In this document: positions 8,277 to 16,440 of the stretch, piece by piece
Layout of the letters: every line of letters begins with the position of its first letter
Numbering within the stretch: position 1 is the stretch's first letter
Assembly: GCA_945883795.1 (NCBI GenBank)
Contig: CAMCYC010000006.1
Span: 1-64,000 of the forward strand
DNA from: Sulfurimonas crateris
GTDB taxonomy: Bacteria > Campylobacterota > Campylobacteria > Campylobacterales > Sulfurimonadaceae
Reading direction: 5' to 3'
Length of the DNA stretch: 64,000 bases
Notes under the pieces: generated by a model
The model's input: only the letters and a program-made list of their open reading frames with translations
Databases searched by the model: none
Told to the model about the DNA's origin: nothing
Program-made: the position numbers and the translations under genes

Positions 8277-9047
8277 CTAATTGAAAAAAATTAATAAAAC
8301 TGCTCCAAATAAAATTCTGTAAATACCAAAAGAGATAAATGTAAACTTTTCTAAAAATACTAAAAAGAGTTTGATAGTCAAATAGGCTACAAGAAAAGAA
8401 ACTACAAATCCAACTGCGAGAGTTACAAGATTTGTATCGCCAAACTCATGGTAATGTTTAAGTAAATCATAAGCCGTCACAGCACTCATAACAGGAAACG
8501 CAAGTAAAAAGCTAAATTCTGCACTTGCCTTTCTGCTAAGTCCTACAAGAAGTGCGCCTATAATGGTTGAACCTGCTCTACTTGTTCCAGGGATAAGGGC
8601 AAAGATTTGTGCGAACCCTATTATCATTGACTGTTTGAATGTCACTTGTTCTACATCATCTATTAAATGTGTTTCATTCGGAATAAAAAATTTCTCAACT
8701 ATTAAAAAAACAATACCACCAATAATAAACATGATAGCAACTATTTGTATACTAAAAAGCTCTTTGATTTGGTGTGAAAAAATAAATCCAACGATGCCAA
8801 TAGGCAAGAATGCTAAAAAAACTTTTGTCCATAAATCTATTTTTTTAAAAGTAAACTTTTCTTTATAATTAAAAATAACTGCCAAAATTGCAGCAAACTG
8901 TATAATTACTTCATAAGCCTTTGTGATATTATTTTGCTCAATACCCAAAAAATGGCTTGCAACAATAAGATGTCCAGTGGAAGAAATAGGTAAAAACTCT
9001 GTAAAACCTTCTATCACCCCTAATATAATTGAATCGAAAACTGTCAT
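8277..9047 (-). CDS. uppP: Undecaprenyl-diphosphatase (BacA family)
   Basis: A 256-residue polytopic membrane enzyme that dephosphorylates undecaprenyl pyrophosphate so that the lipid carrier can be reused for peptidoglycan and other envelope polymers. It also confers basal bacitracin resistance. The two inverted-repeat active-site motifs are visible: '[16 protein letters not shown]' (near 13-28) and '[20 protein letters not shown]' (near 153-172). Length is normal for the family. It is transcribed alone, divergent from the sodium-dependent transporter. Confidence 0.96.
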   Translation of the reverse strand: MTVFDSIILGVIEGFTEFLPISSTGHLIVASHFLGIEQNNITKAYEVIIQFAAILAVIFNYKEKFTFKKIDLWTKVFLAFLPIGIVGFIFSHQIKELFSIQIVAIMFIIGGIVFLIVEKFFIPNETHLIDDVEQVTFKQSMIIGFAQIFALIPGTSRAGSTIIGALLVGLSRKASAEFSFLLAFPVMSAVTAYDLLKHYHEFGDTNLVTLAVGFVVSFLVAYLTIKLFLVFLEKFTFISFGIYRILFGAVLLIFFN

Positions 9048-9168
9048 GCATACTCCTTTTTGCTTACACTCCTTAGCGATAACATTTGCTAAAAAATATT
9101 GTTATGGTATTTTAACATGGATAGATTCAAGGCAATGAATATAATTTTATCTTCTTCGCTTTTTTAAG

Positions 9169-9174
9169 TATAAT
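9169..9174 (+). promoter_or_regulatory. -10 element before the sodium-dependent transporter
   Basis: A consensus TATAAT ends 26 bases before the ATG at 9201, which has a strong AAGGGGGAG ribosome site. No clear -35 is seen. Confidence 0.4.
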
Positions 9175-9200
9175 AACTTCCTTAAAAAGGGGGAGAATTG

Positions 9201-10541
9201 ATGAAAATAGCTCGATTTAGTAGAATTGGTTTTATTTTGGCAGCTGCTGGGAGTGCTGTAGGACTTGGCAATATTTGGAAGTTTCCATATATTACTGGTG
9301 AATATGGTGGTGGTGCTTTTGTTTTGATATATCTTTTTACTGTTTTGGTAATAGGTTTTTCTATTATGATAGCTGAGATGCTTATTGGATACATGGGAAG
9401 ACGAGATAGCGTTACCTCCTTTGAAATTCTTGCACCTCATCATAAACAATTATGGAAATATGCTGGGTTTCAAGCTTTAGCTGGACTCTTTATCATGATT
9501 TATTATTCCGTAGTTATTGGGTGGATATTTAACTATATTGTTACTTCTTTATCTACTTTACCATCTACCGTTGCACAAGCAGAACAAACTTTTAATACTA
9601 TGCTTCATGCAGATTTTTGGACACAATTTGAATACCATACCGTTGCATTTATTGGGATAACTTATGTTTTGACAAAAGGGATTAAAGGTGGTATTGAAAA
9701 AATGAATATGATTTTAATGCCCGCTTTGATGCTAATTTTGCTTGGGATGTTTGCGTATGCCTTAACCCTTGATACTTTTTCTCAAGCGTTTCATTTTATG
9801 TTTTTCCCTGATTGGTCAAAAATAGATTCTAATGCTTTTGTAGTGGCTGTGGGACATGCATTTTTTACACTTTCACTTGGCATGGGTGCTATGATGACTT
9901 ATTCTGCATCTTTGGAAAAAAATTCAAATATTGTTCAGGCTGCTTTTTGGGTTGTATTTTTGGATACAACTATCGCTATTGTAGCGGGGCTTATGCTTTT
10001 TACTTTTTTGTATCAATATGGTGCTGGTCCTGCAAAAGGTCCGGGACTTGTTTTTATTTCTCTTCCTGCAGCATTTTATGAGATGGGAATAATTGGGAAT
10101 ATTTTTGCTGTTTTATTTTTTATCGCTTTGGCGTTTGCAGGGCTTACATCTGCTGTCTCTTTGGTTGAGCCTATGGTACAGTATTTTATAGATAGATTTA
10201 GTTGGAGTAGATTAAAAGCATCTATCATGATGGGATTATTCTTTTATCTTATTGGGATTTTTGCGATTTTATCTAATATTGAGGGTGCTTCAGAATATTT
10301 AACATGGGGTAATAAAAGTTTTTTTGATTGGGTTGATTATGTTACAGCGGCGATTATGCTTCCAATTGCTGGGCTTATCATGGCAGTATTCATTGGTTTT
10401 GTAATCGAAAAATCAAAAGTGGAATCTATTATGAAACCGCAACTTGGATTTGCTTTTGAGGCTTGGTATTTTAGTCTTCGTTATATCACACCTATTGCCA
10501 TGTTTGTTGTGATGCTTAGTTTAATGGGAGTTTTATCATGA
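9201..10541 (+). CDS. Sodium-dependent transporter (SNF/NSS family)
   Basis: A 446-residue inner-membrane symporter with about 11-12 helices. The NSS hallmark is at the N-terminus: 'SRIGFILAAAGSAVGLGNIW' with the unwound helix 1 glycine motif, followed by 'FPYITGEYGGGAFVLIYL'. Helix 6 carries 'GHAFFTLSLGMGAMMTYSA', with the Na+ and substrate site. The substrate is probably an amino acid, as for LeuT-type and other bacterial NSS proteins. I start at the ATG at 9201, not the TTG one codon earlier, because of the spacing from the ribosome site. The end overlaps the next gene by ATGA. Confidence 0.93.
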   Translation: MKIARFSRIGFILAAAGSAVGLGNIWKFPYITGEYGGGAFVLIYLFTVLVIGFSIMIAEMLIGYMGRRDSVTSFEILAPHHKQLWKYAGFQALAGLFIMIYYSVVIGWIFNYIVTSLSTLPSTVAQAEQTFNTMLHADFWTQFEYHTVAFIGITYVLTKGIKGGIEKMNMILMPALMLILLGMFAYALTLDTFSQAFHFMFFPDWSKIDSNAFVVAVGHAFFTLSLGMGAMMTYSASLEKNSNIVQAAFWVVFLDTTIAIVAGLMLFTFLYQYGAGPAKGPGLVFISLPAAFYEMGIIGNIFAVLFFIALAFAGLTSAVSLVEPMVQYFIDRFSWSRLKASIMMGLFFYLIGIFAILSNIEGASEYLTWGNKSFFDWVDYVTAAIMLPIAGLIMAVFIGFVIEKSKVESIMKPQLGFAFEAWYFSLRYITPIAMFVVMLSLMGVLS

Positions 10542-10813
10542 ATGCAATTGAGCAAAAATGTAGAAATATTTTACTCAAAGAATCAATAGATTTAGATTCT
10601 AAGATAGATTTTGAGGTCAATGGTACACTTCATACTTTAAGTTTTGAATATATCATCGAGAGTTTTATGCAAGCCTCAGAAGAATCACAAGCAGTTTTTT
10701 TGGTTGCACTTGAAAAAGCTTTACATCTCAAAGAAAAGGGTGTAAGCCAGTTTTTTGAAAATATGGGGCAACTTCTTCTCATGACCCATTTATCAAATAA
10801 AATAGAAGTTTAA
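10538..10813 (+). CDS. Small hypothetical protein coupled to the transporter
   Basis: A 91-residue protein, acidic and predicted mostly helical, with no signal peptide or membrane segment. It starts inside the transporter stop (ATGA overlap), so the two are translationally coupled and may work together. I recognise no domain. A regulatory or stabilising partner of the transporter is possible, but this rests only on position. Confidence 0.7.
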   Translation: MNAIEQKCRNILLKESIDLDSKIDFEVNGTLHTLSFEYIIESFMQASEESQAVFLVALEKALHLKEKGVSQFFENMGQLLLMTHLSNKIEV

Positions 10814-10837
10814 AAAAATAATTAAAGGTATATTAAA

Positions 10838-11749
10838 ATGTCAAAACATCCTACACTTTTACAACAATTTCGCTCTTTTTGTTTTCAAAATAAACCCAAA
10901 AATTTTGAAGAAGCACTTCACTATTTTAGTATTTTTGGTGGCATGGGGTGGAATGTTGATTGCAGTAAACCTGTTACAGAAATTATAGAATCCAAACTTT
11001 TAAAAAACTATAGCTATATTCATGGCGACCTTACCAAAATTACGAACAGCGATAAAACAAGTCATGCACTTCTTTCTGGAGTTGCTATGGGAGATGGTCG
11101 GGTGCATTCCGCTTTGAAAAGAGCACGCATTTCCAGACAAGATGGTGAGACAGCTATTGAAACACTTTGTGAAAAAGGGCTACTTTCTATTGAACGCTCT
11201 CTTGAAGAACCGCCACATGAACAAAAAGTTGATGATAAACTGAGCTTCACACTCCCGTTTATCCGTTTTTGGTTTTCGTTTATTTCACCCTATTTTAAAG
11301 GGATAAAAGAGGGAAATTATAAAGAAGTTCAGGAGCAATTTGCTAAACGAGAAAATGGATTTTCTAATATAATTTTTGAAAAATTATCTCAAGAATTACT
11401 TAAAATGAGTTTTGTAGAAGACCCTATTATTGAGATTGGAAGTTATTGGGATAGAGATGTTGAGATAGATATTTTGGCAAAAACAGCTTCAGGTAAAATT
11501 ATCGCTGGTGCTTGTAAATACTCAAATGCAAAAGCAAATAAAAACGAACTTACAAAGCTCAAAGAAAAATGTCAAATAGCACAGTTTACCCCTGATGTGT
11601 ATGTACTTTTTTCAAAAAGCGGTTTTTCAAATGAACTCAAAGAGGAAAAAGGCTTAGATTTAAAACTTTTTACACTCAAACATTACAACAAATTTTTAGA
11701 AGATTTAAGCGAAAAAGATTTTTTAGTAAATACTGGAAAGAAATATTAA
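10838..11749 (+). CDS. DUF234-type protein with a PD-(D/E)XK-like C-terminal domain
   Basis: A 303-residue soluble protein. Residues 1-60 are helical, about 65-120 look like a winged helix ('ISRQDGETAIETLCEKGLL'), and the C-terminal half resembles DUF234, the domain found after the AAA domain in archaeal-type ATPases. There 'GSYWDRDVEIDILA' followed by 'KIIAGACKYSNAKAN' resembles the restriction-nuclease D...D-x-D...x-C-K core, with the usual E before K replaced by C. No ATPase domain is present. It is 24 bases after the small gene, behind AAAGG, and probably in the same operon. Its role is unknown. Confidence 0.7.
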   Translation: MSKHPTLLQQFRSFCFQNKPKNFEEALHYFSIFGGMGWNVDCSKPVTEIIESKLLKNYSYIHGDLTKITNSDKTSHALLSGVAMGDGRVHSALKRARISRQDGETAIETLCEKGLLSIERSLEEPPHEQKVDDKLSFTLPFIRFWFSFISPYFKGIKEGNYKEVQEQFAKRENGFSNIIFEKLSQELLKMSFVEDPIIEIGSYWDRDVEIDILAKTASGKIIAGACKYSNAKANKNELTKLKEKCQIAQFTPDVYVLFSKSGFSNELKEEKGLDLKLFTLKHYNKFLEDLSEKDFLVNTGKKY

Positions 11750-11755
11750 TAACGC

Positions 11756-12091
11756 ATGCTAAACGAACAAAAAGAGCAAATAAAAAAGAAAATTTTAGAG
11801 GATTTAGACTCTTTAAACCAAGAAATACTTGAGCTTTGCGAAAAAACAAAACCGATTCCACCTGATTGTTGTTTGGGGGATTTGCGTTTTGAGATGATGC
11901 ATGAGCAAGATGTTTTTGAGAAAGTTTTACATGAAGCACAAATACGAGTCAATAAACTTAAATACGCTCTGAGTAAAGTGGACAAAGAGAGTTACGGTTT
12001 TTGCATGGAGTGTGAAGATGAGATTCTCTTTGCACGACTTTTAATCTTACCAGAATCATTATATTGCACTGAATGTGCATCAGGAAAATAA
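11756..12091 (+). CDS. DksA/TraR-family zinc-finger protein
   Basis: A 111-residue protein with an N-terminal coiled coil ('EQIKKKILEDLDSLNQEI') and a C-terminal four-cysteine zinc finger 'CMECEDEI' ... 'CTEC'. DksA-like proteins bind in the RNA polymerase secondary channel and adjust transcription with ppGpp. It is shorter than E. coli DksA (151 residues). The acidic coiled-coil tip seen in DksA is not obvious. The start is 6 bases after the upstream stop with a poor ribosome site, which suggests coupling. Confidence 0.85.
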   Translation: MLNEQKEQIKKKILEDLDSLNQEILELCEKTKPIPPDCCLGDLRFEMMHEQDVFEKVLHEAQIRVNKLKYALSKVDKESYGFCMECEDEILFARLLILPESLYCTECASGK

Positions 12092-12097
12092 CACTGA

Positions 12098-12130
12098 GGT
12101 TGCACCCGTTTCCTTGGTGCTTACCTTTTA
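12098..12130 (+). terminator. Terminator after the DksA-like gene
   Basis: GGTTGCACC and GGTGCTTACC form an imperfect stem with an intact GCACC/GGTGC core, followed by TTTTAT. It lies between convergent genes. Confidence 0.55.
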
Positions 12131-12149
12131 TCTTAATAAATGAACCACT

Positions 12150-12803
12150 TCATGAAATTAAGGTATCATAAAAGTTATCTATTATTTTGGCATCACCCAA
12201 ATATGCCAAAACATCATCATCTTTAATTTCATGTTTATAATCTATAGAAGTAAACCAATTCCCTTCTGTTTTTAGGGCGATTAATTTCACATCAAACTGT
12301 TTTGATTCTATCTCTTGCAATGTTTTTGATACAAGATTTAATGGAACTAAAAATTTGATAATTCTCATACTATTGCTCAAGTCTATTTTTTCAAACTTTA
12401 TATCTTCAACAAGACTTTTTACAAGCATTCTTCCTGCTATTTTTTCAGGATGAACCACTTTTGATGCTCCAATTTTTGCCAATATTTCCCCATGGGTTGT
12501 TGTGATTGCTTTGGCAATAATATTCCGATTTTTTAAATCTTTGAGAGCCATAACTGTTAAGATACTTGCTTCAATATCTTCACCAATACTTACAATAACT
12601 GTATCAAGATTATAAACACCAACCTCTTCTAACGCATGTTTATTGGTGCTATCAAGTACAAAAGCGTTGTCTATATATTCACTTATCTCTTCAATTCTTT
12701 GTTCATTGTGGTCGATAGCTATAACCGTAATATCTAATTTTGATAAGCTTTTTGCTATGTAATAGCCAAACTTTCCCAAACCTATAACTGCAATTGTTTT
12801 CAT
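12150..12803 (-). CDS. ktrA: Potassium uptake regulatory subunit KtrA/TrkA-like
   Basis: A 217-residue cytoplasmic RCK protein that gates the KtrB channel. The N-terminal Rossmann fold begins 'IAVIGLGKFGYYIAKSLS' (nucleotide-binding GxGxxG) and the acidic end of strand 2 is 'VIAIDHNEQRI'. The C-terminal TrkA-C domain is about residues 135-217. It is a single RCK unit, as in KtrA/KtrC, not the double TrkA of E. coli. It overlaps ktrB by four bases and is last in a four-gene leftward operon. Confidence 0.9.
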   Translation of the reverse strand: MKTIAVIGLGKFGYYIAKSLSKLDITVIAIDHNEQRIEEISEYIDNAFVLDSTNKHALEEVGVYNLDTVIVSIGEDIEASILTVMALKDLKNRNIIAKAITTTHGEILAKIGASKVVHPEKIAGRMLVKSLVEDIKFEKIDLSNSMRIIKFLVPLNLVSKTLQEIESKQFDVKLIALKTEGNWFTSIDYKHEIKDDDVLAYLGDAKIIDNFYDTLIS

Positions 12804-14125
12804 ATGAGTATTCTCCCTTTTGGATATTTAAAATGTTTTGTTTTTGCCTTTCCCATTAACACAATTCCAAAGGCAAAAACACCTATTCTTCCTGCTAACA
12901 TCAATACAACAATAATAGTTTTACCAAAAGTATCAAATTGTTGTGAAAAACTTAAAATATCTCCATTTCCAGTTGAAACACCAACTGTGGCAAAAGCGGA
13001 AACTACTTCAAAGAGTATTTTAATAAATGGTAATTCCTGTGTCTCAACTAAAAGTAATGTTGCCAAGAGAACTAAAAAAGAGGAAAATAAAATAATAGCT
13101 AATGCTTTATTTATTATTTTTTGCTCAATCGTTCTTTTAAATATATTTGGCTCTTGATTAGAATTATTTAAAATATACAAAACAGTAATAATTAAAATTG
13201 CCGCTGTAGTTATTTTTATCCCTCCAGCTGTACCTCCTTGACCTCCTCCTATCATCATAAAAATTGTTGAGAAAAAAAGTGAAGAATCTTTAAGTCCAGC
13301 CATGTCAATACTATTAAATCCGCTTGTTCTAAAATTTACAGAGAGAAAAAAACCATTTAAAATTTTCTCATACAAAGAAAACTCTCCAAAAGTTTTAGGA
13401 TTATTCCATTCAATAGATAAAAAAAGAATCATTCCAGAAGCTATGAGAAAGAGAGTTCCATACATCATAATTCTCGTGTGTATCGTAAATCTTTTAGACA
13501 ACTTTTTATTTTCATATATTTCAAGCAGGACAAAAAAACCCATCCCACCTAAAATAATTAAAGATGAGAGTGTTAAAAGAGCAATACTATCATGATGATA
13601 GCTCATCAAACTATCAGTAAAAAGTGAAAAACCTGCATTATTAAAGGCACTTATAGAGTGAAATATTCCATACCACAAAGCATGAGCAAAATCGTAATTG
13701 TTACTAAATTGCACAGTTAATATAATAGCACCCACAATCTCTATTGCAAAAACAAGAAAAAGGGTCTTTTTTACAAAAGAACCAACATGTAAATCTTGTA
13801 AATCCAAAGATTGTTGCATGACCCTTTTTTCTTCTATCGTTAAAGAATTTTTTAGAAAAAGAAAAAACACTGTAACAAGTGTCATGTAGCCTATTCCACC
13901 TATTTGGATAAGAAGTAAAATAACAAACTCGCCTAAAAATGTAAAATTTTCAGATGTACTTGTCACAATAAGACCTGTAACACAAGTAGCAGAAGCAGAG
14001 GTAAAAAGTGCATCTACAAAATAGAGTTCACCCACATGAAACATAGGAAGCATAAGCAAAAAAGCGCCAACGAGAATAATAATTAAATAACCATAAAATA
14101 TAGTTTTTACATACTTGTGTTCCAT
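12800..14125 (-). CDS. ktrB: Potassium/sodium-coupled uptake channel subunit KtrB/TrkH-like
   Basis: A 441-residue inner-membrane protein with four pore-loop repeats typical of the Trk/Ktr/HKT superfamily. Filter-like glycines are in 'SASATCVTGLIV', 'SISAFNNAGFSLF', 'SVNFRTSGFNSI' and 'SAFATVGVSTG'. A Gly-rich stretch 'GGGQGGTAGGIKITT' follows the third repeat and matches the flexible intramembrane gate loop. Length fits KtrB better than TrkH (about 480). The upstream regulator genes suggest osmotic or K+ control. Confidence 0.92.
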   Translation of the reverse strand: MEHKYVKTIFYGYLIIILVGAFLLMLPMFHVGELYFVDALFTSASATCVTGLIVTSTSENFTFLGEFVILLLIQIGGIGYMTLVTVFFLFLKNSLTIEEKRVMQQSLDLQDLHVGSFVKKTLFLVFAIEIVGAIILTVQFSNNYDFAHALWYGIFHSISAFNNAGFSLFTDSLMSYHHDSIALLTLSSLIILGGMGFFVLLEIYENKKLSKRFTIHTRIMMYGTLFLIASGMILFLSIEWNNPKTFGEFSLYEKILNGFFLSVNFRTSGFNSIDMAGLKDSSLFFSTIFMMIGGGQGGTAGGIKITTAAILIITVLYILNNSNQEPNIFKRTIEQKIINKALAIILFSSFLVLLATLLLVETQELPFIKILFEVVSAFATVGVSTGNGDILSFSQQFDTFGKTIIVVLMLAGRIGVFAFGIVLMGKAKTKHFKYPKGRILI

Positions 14126-14135
14126 AAAATCTTCC

Positions 14136-14825
14136 TCAATCTTTATGACAAGAAAATCTATAACCTATACCTGATTCTGTTTTTATATAGGTTGGTCTTG
14201 TGCTATTTTCTTCTATTTTTTTTCTTAAAGTATTCACATAAGTTCGAAGATATTGCATCTCATTTTGGTACCCAATACCCCAAACTTCTTTTAAAATCTG
14301 TTTGTGTGTCAGTGTTTTATTGGTATTGAGTAAAAAATATTTTAGCAACTCATATTCTATCGGAGTGAGTTTAAGCTTTTCTGCTTTAAAAAAAATATCT
14401 CGTGAGGCAATATTGAGTTCTATATCAGTGCAAATAATTTTGTCTAATATTTTTTCATCATGTGTATTTCTTCTAAGTGCTACTCTTAATCGTGCTAGGA
14501 GTTCATTTATAGAGAATGGTTTTGTAATATAATCGTCTGCACCTATATCAAGTGCATCAATAATCTCTTTTTCATCATGTCTTGCAGATACGACAATAAT
14601 TGGGATTTTTGAAATCTCTCTAATTTGTTTGATAAACTCTTTGCCATCGCCATCAGGTAAACCTAAATCAACTATAAGTAAACTAGGATTGTGTGTTAAA
14701 AAGAGCATCATGGCACTTTTTTTATTTTCGCAAGAGATTGAACGAAATTTATACTCTTTGAGAGCAATCTCTAAAAGTTTTTTTACTGATATATCATCTT
14801 CTATAATTTGAATCAATTCATTCAT
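14136..14825 (-). CDS. KdpE-like OmpR-family response regulator
   Basis: A 229-residue response regulator. The receiver domain has acidic residues D11-D12, phospho-acceptor D53 ('LLIVDLGLPDGDG') and 'YITKPF'. The C-terminal winged helix (about 130-229) ends 'YVNTLRKKIEENSTRPTYI' and 'TESGIGYRF', close to KdpE. It overlaps the kinase gene by four bases and precedes ktrB. It probably controls this potassium operon, an inference from position. Confidence 0.9.
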   Translation of the reverse strand: MNELIQIIEDDISVKKLLEIALKEYKFRSISCENKKSAMMLFLTHNPSLLIVDLGLPDGDGKEFIKQIREISKIPIIVVSARHDEKEIIDALDIGADDYITKPFSINELLARLRVALRRNTHDEKILDKIICTDIELNIASRDIFFKAEKLKLTPIEYELLKYFLLNTNKTLTHKQILKEVWGIGYQNEMQYLRTYVNTLRKKIEENSTRPTYIKTESGIGYRFSCHKD

Positions 14826-15853
14826 ATTAAATTTAATCTCTTTGTTATAGGAAGTTCCACTTCTATGGAAATACCATCATTTTTAGCTATTGCTTTAATG
14901 TCACCATTATGAAGTTTGACAATACTTTTACAAATAGCAAGTCCTATCCCACTCCCTGAAATATCATTCGTATCTTCTAAACGATAGAATTTATCAAAAA
15001 TATTTTTTAATTTCGTTTTGTCTATATGCTCACTTTTATTAAATATCTCAATTTTAATGAAATTGTTAAAATAGATAATTTGAAGTTTTATTTTACTTCC
15101 ATCGTTAGAATACTTGAGTGCATTATCCAAAAGGTTTGTAATAAGTTGTGTTAATAATGTATTGTCACCCCAATATAATCCCAAATCATCAATTTTTATA
15201 TCAAGAAGTTCATCATGTTGTGTTTGTGAAAAGTCTTTTAAAACTACACCCAAAATATCTTCAAAATCACACCATTCATATTTGAGGTCTATATCATGAC
15301 TATGCAATCTTGCACTATCAAGTAAATTTGTAATTAAGCGTTCCATTCTAAGCGAAGCATAATTAATATCTTCTAGTAAACTTCTTCTATCGTTTGCATT
15401 CATATTTTCATTTGATAAAACAAGGTTGATAGTTCCATGAATGGTAGATAATGGCGTTCTTAAGTCATGAGAAATAATATGTAAAAGGCTTTCTCTAAGC
15501 TCATTTTGTTTTGTTTGCATATGAAGATTTTTTGCTTGAACTGTAATAATCCAGCCTACTATAGCAAAGATAATAAAACTCCAAAGATAGAGTTCATTAT
15601 GCACAGAAAAACTGTATAAAGGGGGAATATAAAGAAAATTAAAAAAAATCACACTCAAAAATGTTATAAAAATAGTAGCTTTCATATTGCCATGAATGGC
15701 AACAATAACCACAGGAATAATATGAATAAGTCCAATATTTATAATATCTAAAGAGTCACGAAAAAGATGGCTTATAAGTGTGATAACGACCAAAATTACA
15801 AACCCTTTTAAAAGATATGTATATTTTTGGTATCTTTTTTTTTCTATTTTCAT
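14822..15853 (-). CDS. KdpD-like sensor histidine kinase lacking the N-terminal KdpD/USP domains
   Basis: A kinase of about 343 residues. Four membrane segments (about 12-105) form a DUF4118-like module, followed by a HisKA domain with 'HIISHDLRTPLSTIHG' and an ATPase domain with 'NLLDNALKYS' and 'GSGIGLAICKSIV'. E. coli KdpD (894 residues) has a long cytoplasmic N-terminal sensor that is absent here. I prefer the ATG at 15853 (AAGAG upstream) over the track start at 15967, which has no ribosome site and adds a non-conserved extension. It is the first gene of the potassium operon. Confidence 0.88.
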   Translation of the reverse strand: MKIEKKRYQKYTYLLKGFVILVVITLISHLFRDSLDIINIGLIHIIPVVIVAIHGNMKATIFITFLSVIFFNFLYIPPLYSFSVHNELYLWSFIIFAIVGWIITVQAKNLHMQTKQNELRESLLHIISHDLRTPLSTIHGTINLVLSNENMNANDRRSLLEDINYASLRMERLITNLLDSARLHSHDIDLKYEWCDFEDILGVVLKDFSQTQHDELLDIKIDDLGLYWGDNTLLTQLITNLLDNALKYSNDGSKIKLQIIYFNNFIKIEIFNKSEHIDKTKLKNIFDKFYRLEDTNDISGSGIGLAICKSIVKLHNGDIKAIAKNDGISIEVELPITKRLNLI

Positions 15854-16165
15854 TATGCTCTTGGTAACTTTATAATTAAAATTACTGACAAAATTATTAA
15901 TATACTCAACATGATAATATGTGAAAATTCCATAGCTATACTTCTTTTTAAATGAGATATATGGCATTATAAAGCATAATATATTAATAATTTGTCAATA
16001 AATCTCAATAAATATCAAAAAAGTATAAAGATATGGTGATGTTCGAATTCTATTTTATTATAGTATAAGTCGCTTGTAAATTAATCAATAGCTTATATCA
16101 AGCCTATCATCAGTAGGTTCTATATCACCTACAATAGCTAAAGATGAATTTAAAAGATTAATAAC

Positions 16166-16188
16166 ACTATAAGTGAAAACCTTATAGT
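16166..16188 (+). promoter_or_regulatory. 8-bp hairpin in the leader of the small lipoprotein gene
   Basis: ACTATAAG, a 7-base loop and CTTATAGT form a perfect stem ending 36 bases before the start codon. An additional GTAGG/CCTAC repeat lies further upstream (16112-16131). It may be an operator or an RNA leader structure. The rest of 15968-16165 shows no gene. Confidence 0.3.
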
Positions 16189-16224
16189 ATATATTTAGTG
16201 ATATTTTAAAATAAAGGTTGTTTT

Positions 16225-16422
16225 TTGAAAAATTTTACATATCTGGTTGTGAGTACAATGGTTTTAGCAGTTTTGTTGCAAGGGTGTGGTGATTCAGCGA
16301 GTGCTTCTACTCCTAGCGATACAATAGCGAGTAATACTTTTCATTCTAATGCTATTCATGCGCCATCTTTACCTAATGGTGTTGTAGTCCCAACATCAGA
16401 AATTGAAAATAGTGTGAATTAA
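16225..16422 (+). CDS. Small lipoprotein (65 aa)
   Basis: The ORF opens with TTG behind AAAGG (8 bases away) and encodes a type II signal peptide with lipobox 'LLQGC' at residues 18-22. The mature peptide is only about 44 residues, rich in Ser, Thr, Asn and Ala, with no domain. The residue after Cys is Gly, so outer-membrane sorting is likely. A strong terminator follows directly. It may encode a small surface lipoprotein linked to the convergent RCC1/FecR/barrel locus, but that is only proximity. Confidence 0.65.
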   Translation: MKNFTYLVVSTMVLAVLLQGCGDSASASTPSDTIASNTFHSNAIHAPSLPNGVVVPTSEIENSVN

Positions 16423-16435
16423 TCACACTATTTTT
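16406..16435. terminator. Bidirectional terminator between the lipoprotein and the RCC1 giant
   Basis: AAAATAGTGTGA and TCACACTATTTT form a 12-bp stem around a 5-base loop, with T-runs on both sides. It covers the lipoprotein stop and lies just past the giant gene's stop. Confidence 0.85.
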
Positions 16436-16440
16436 GAGGC

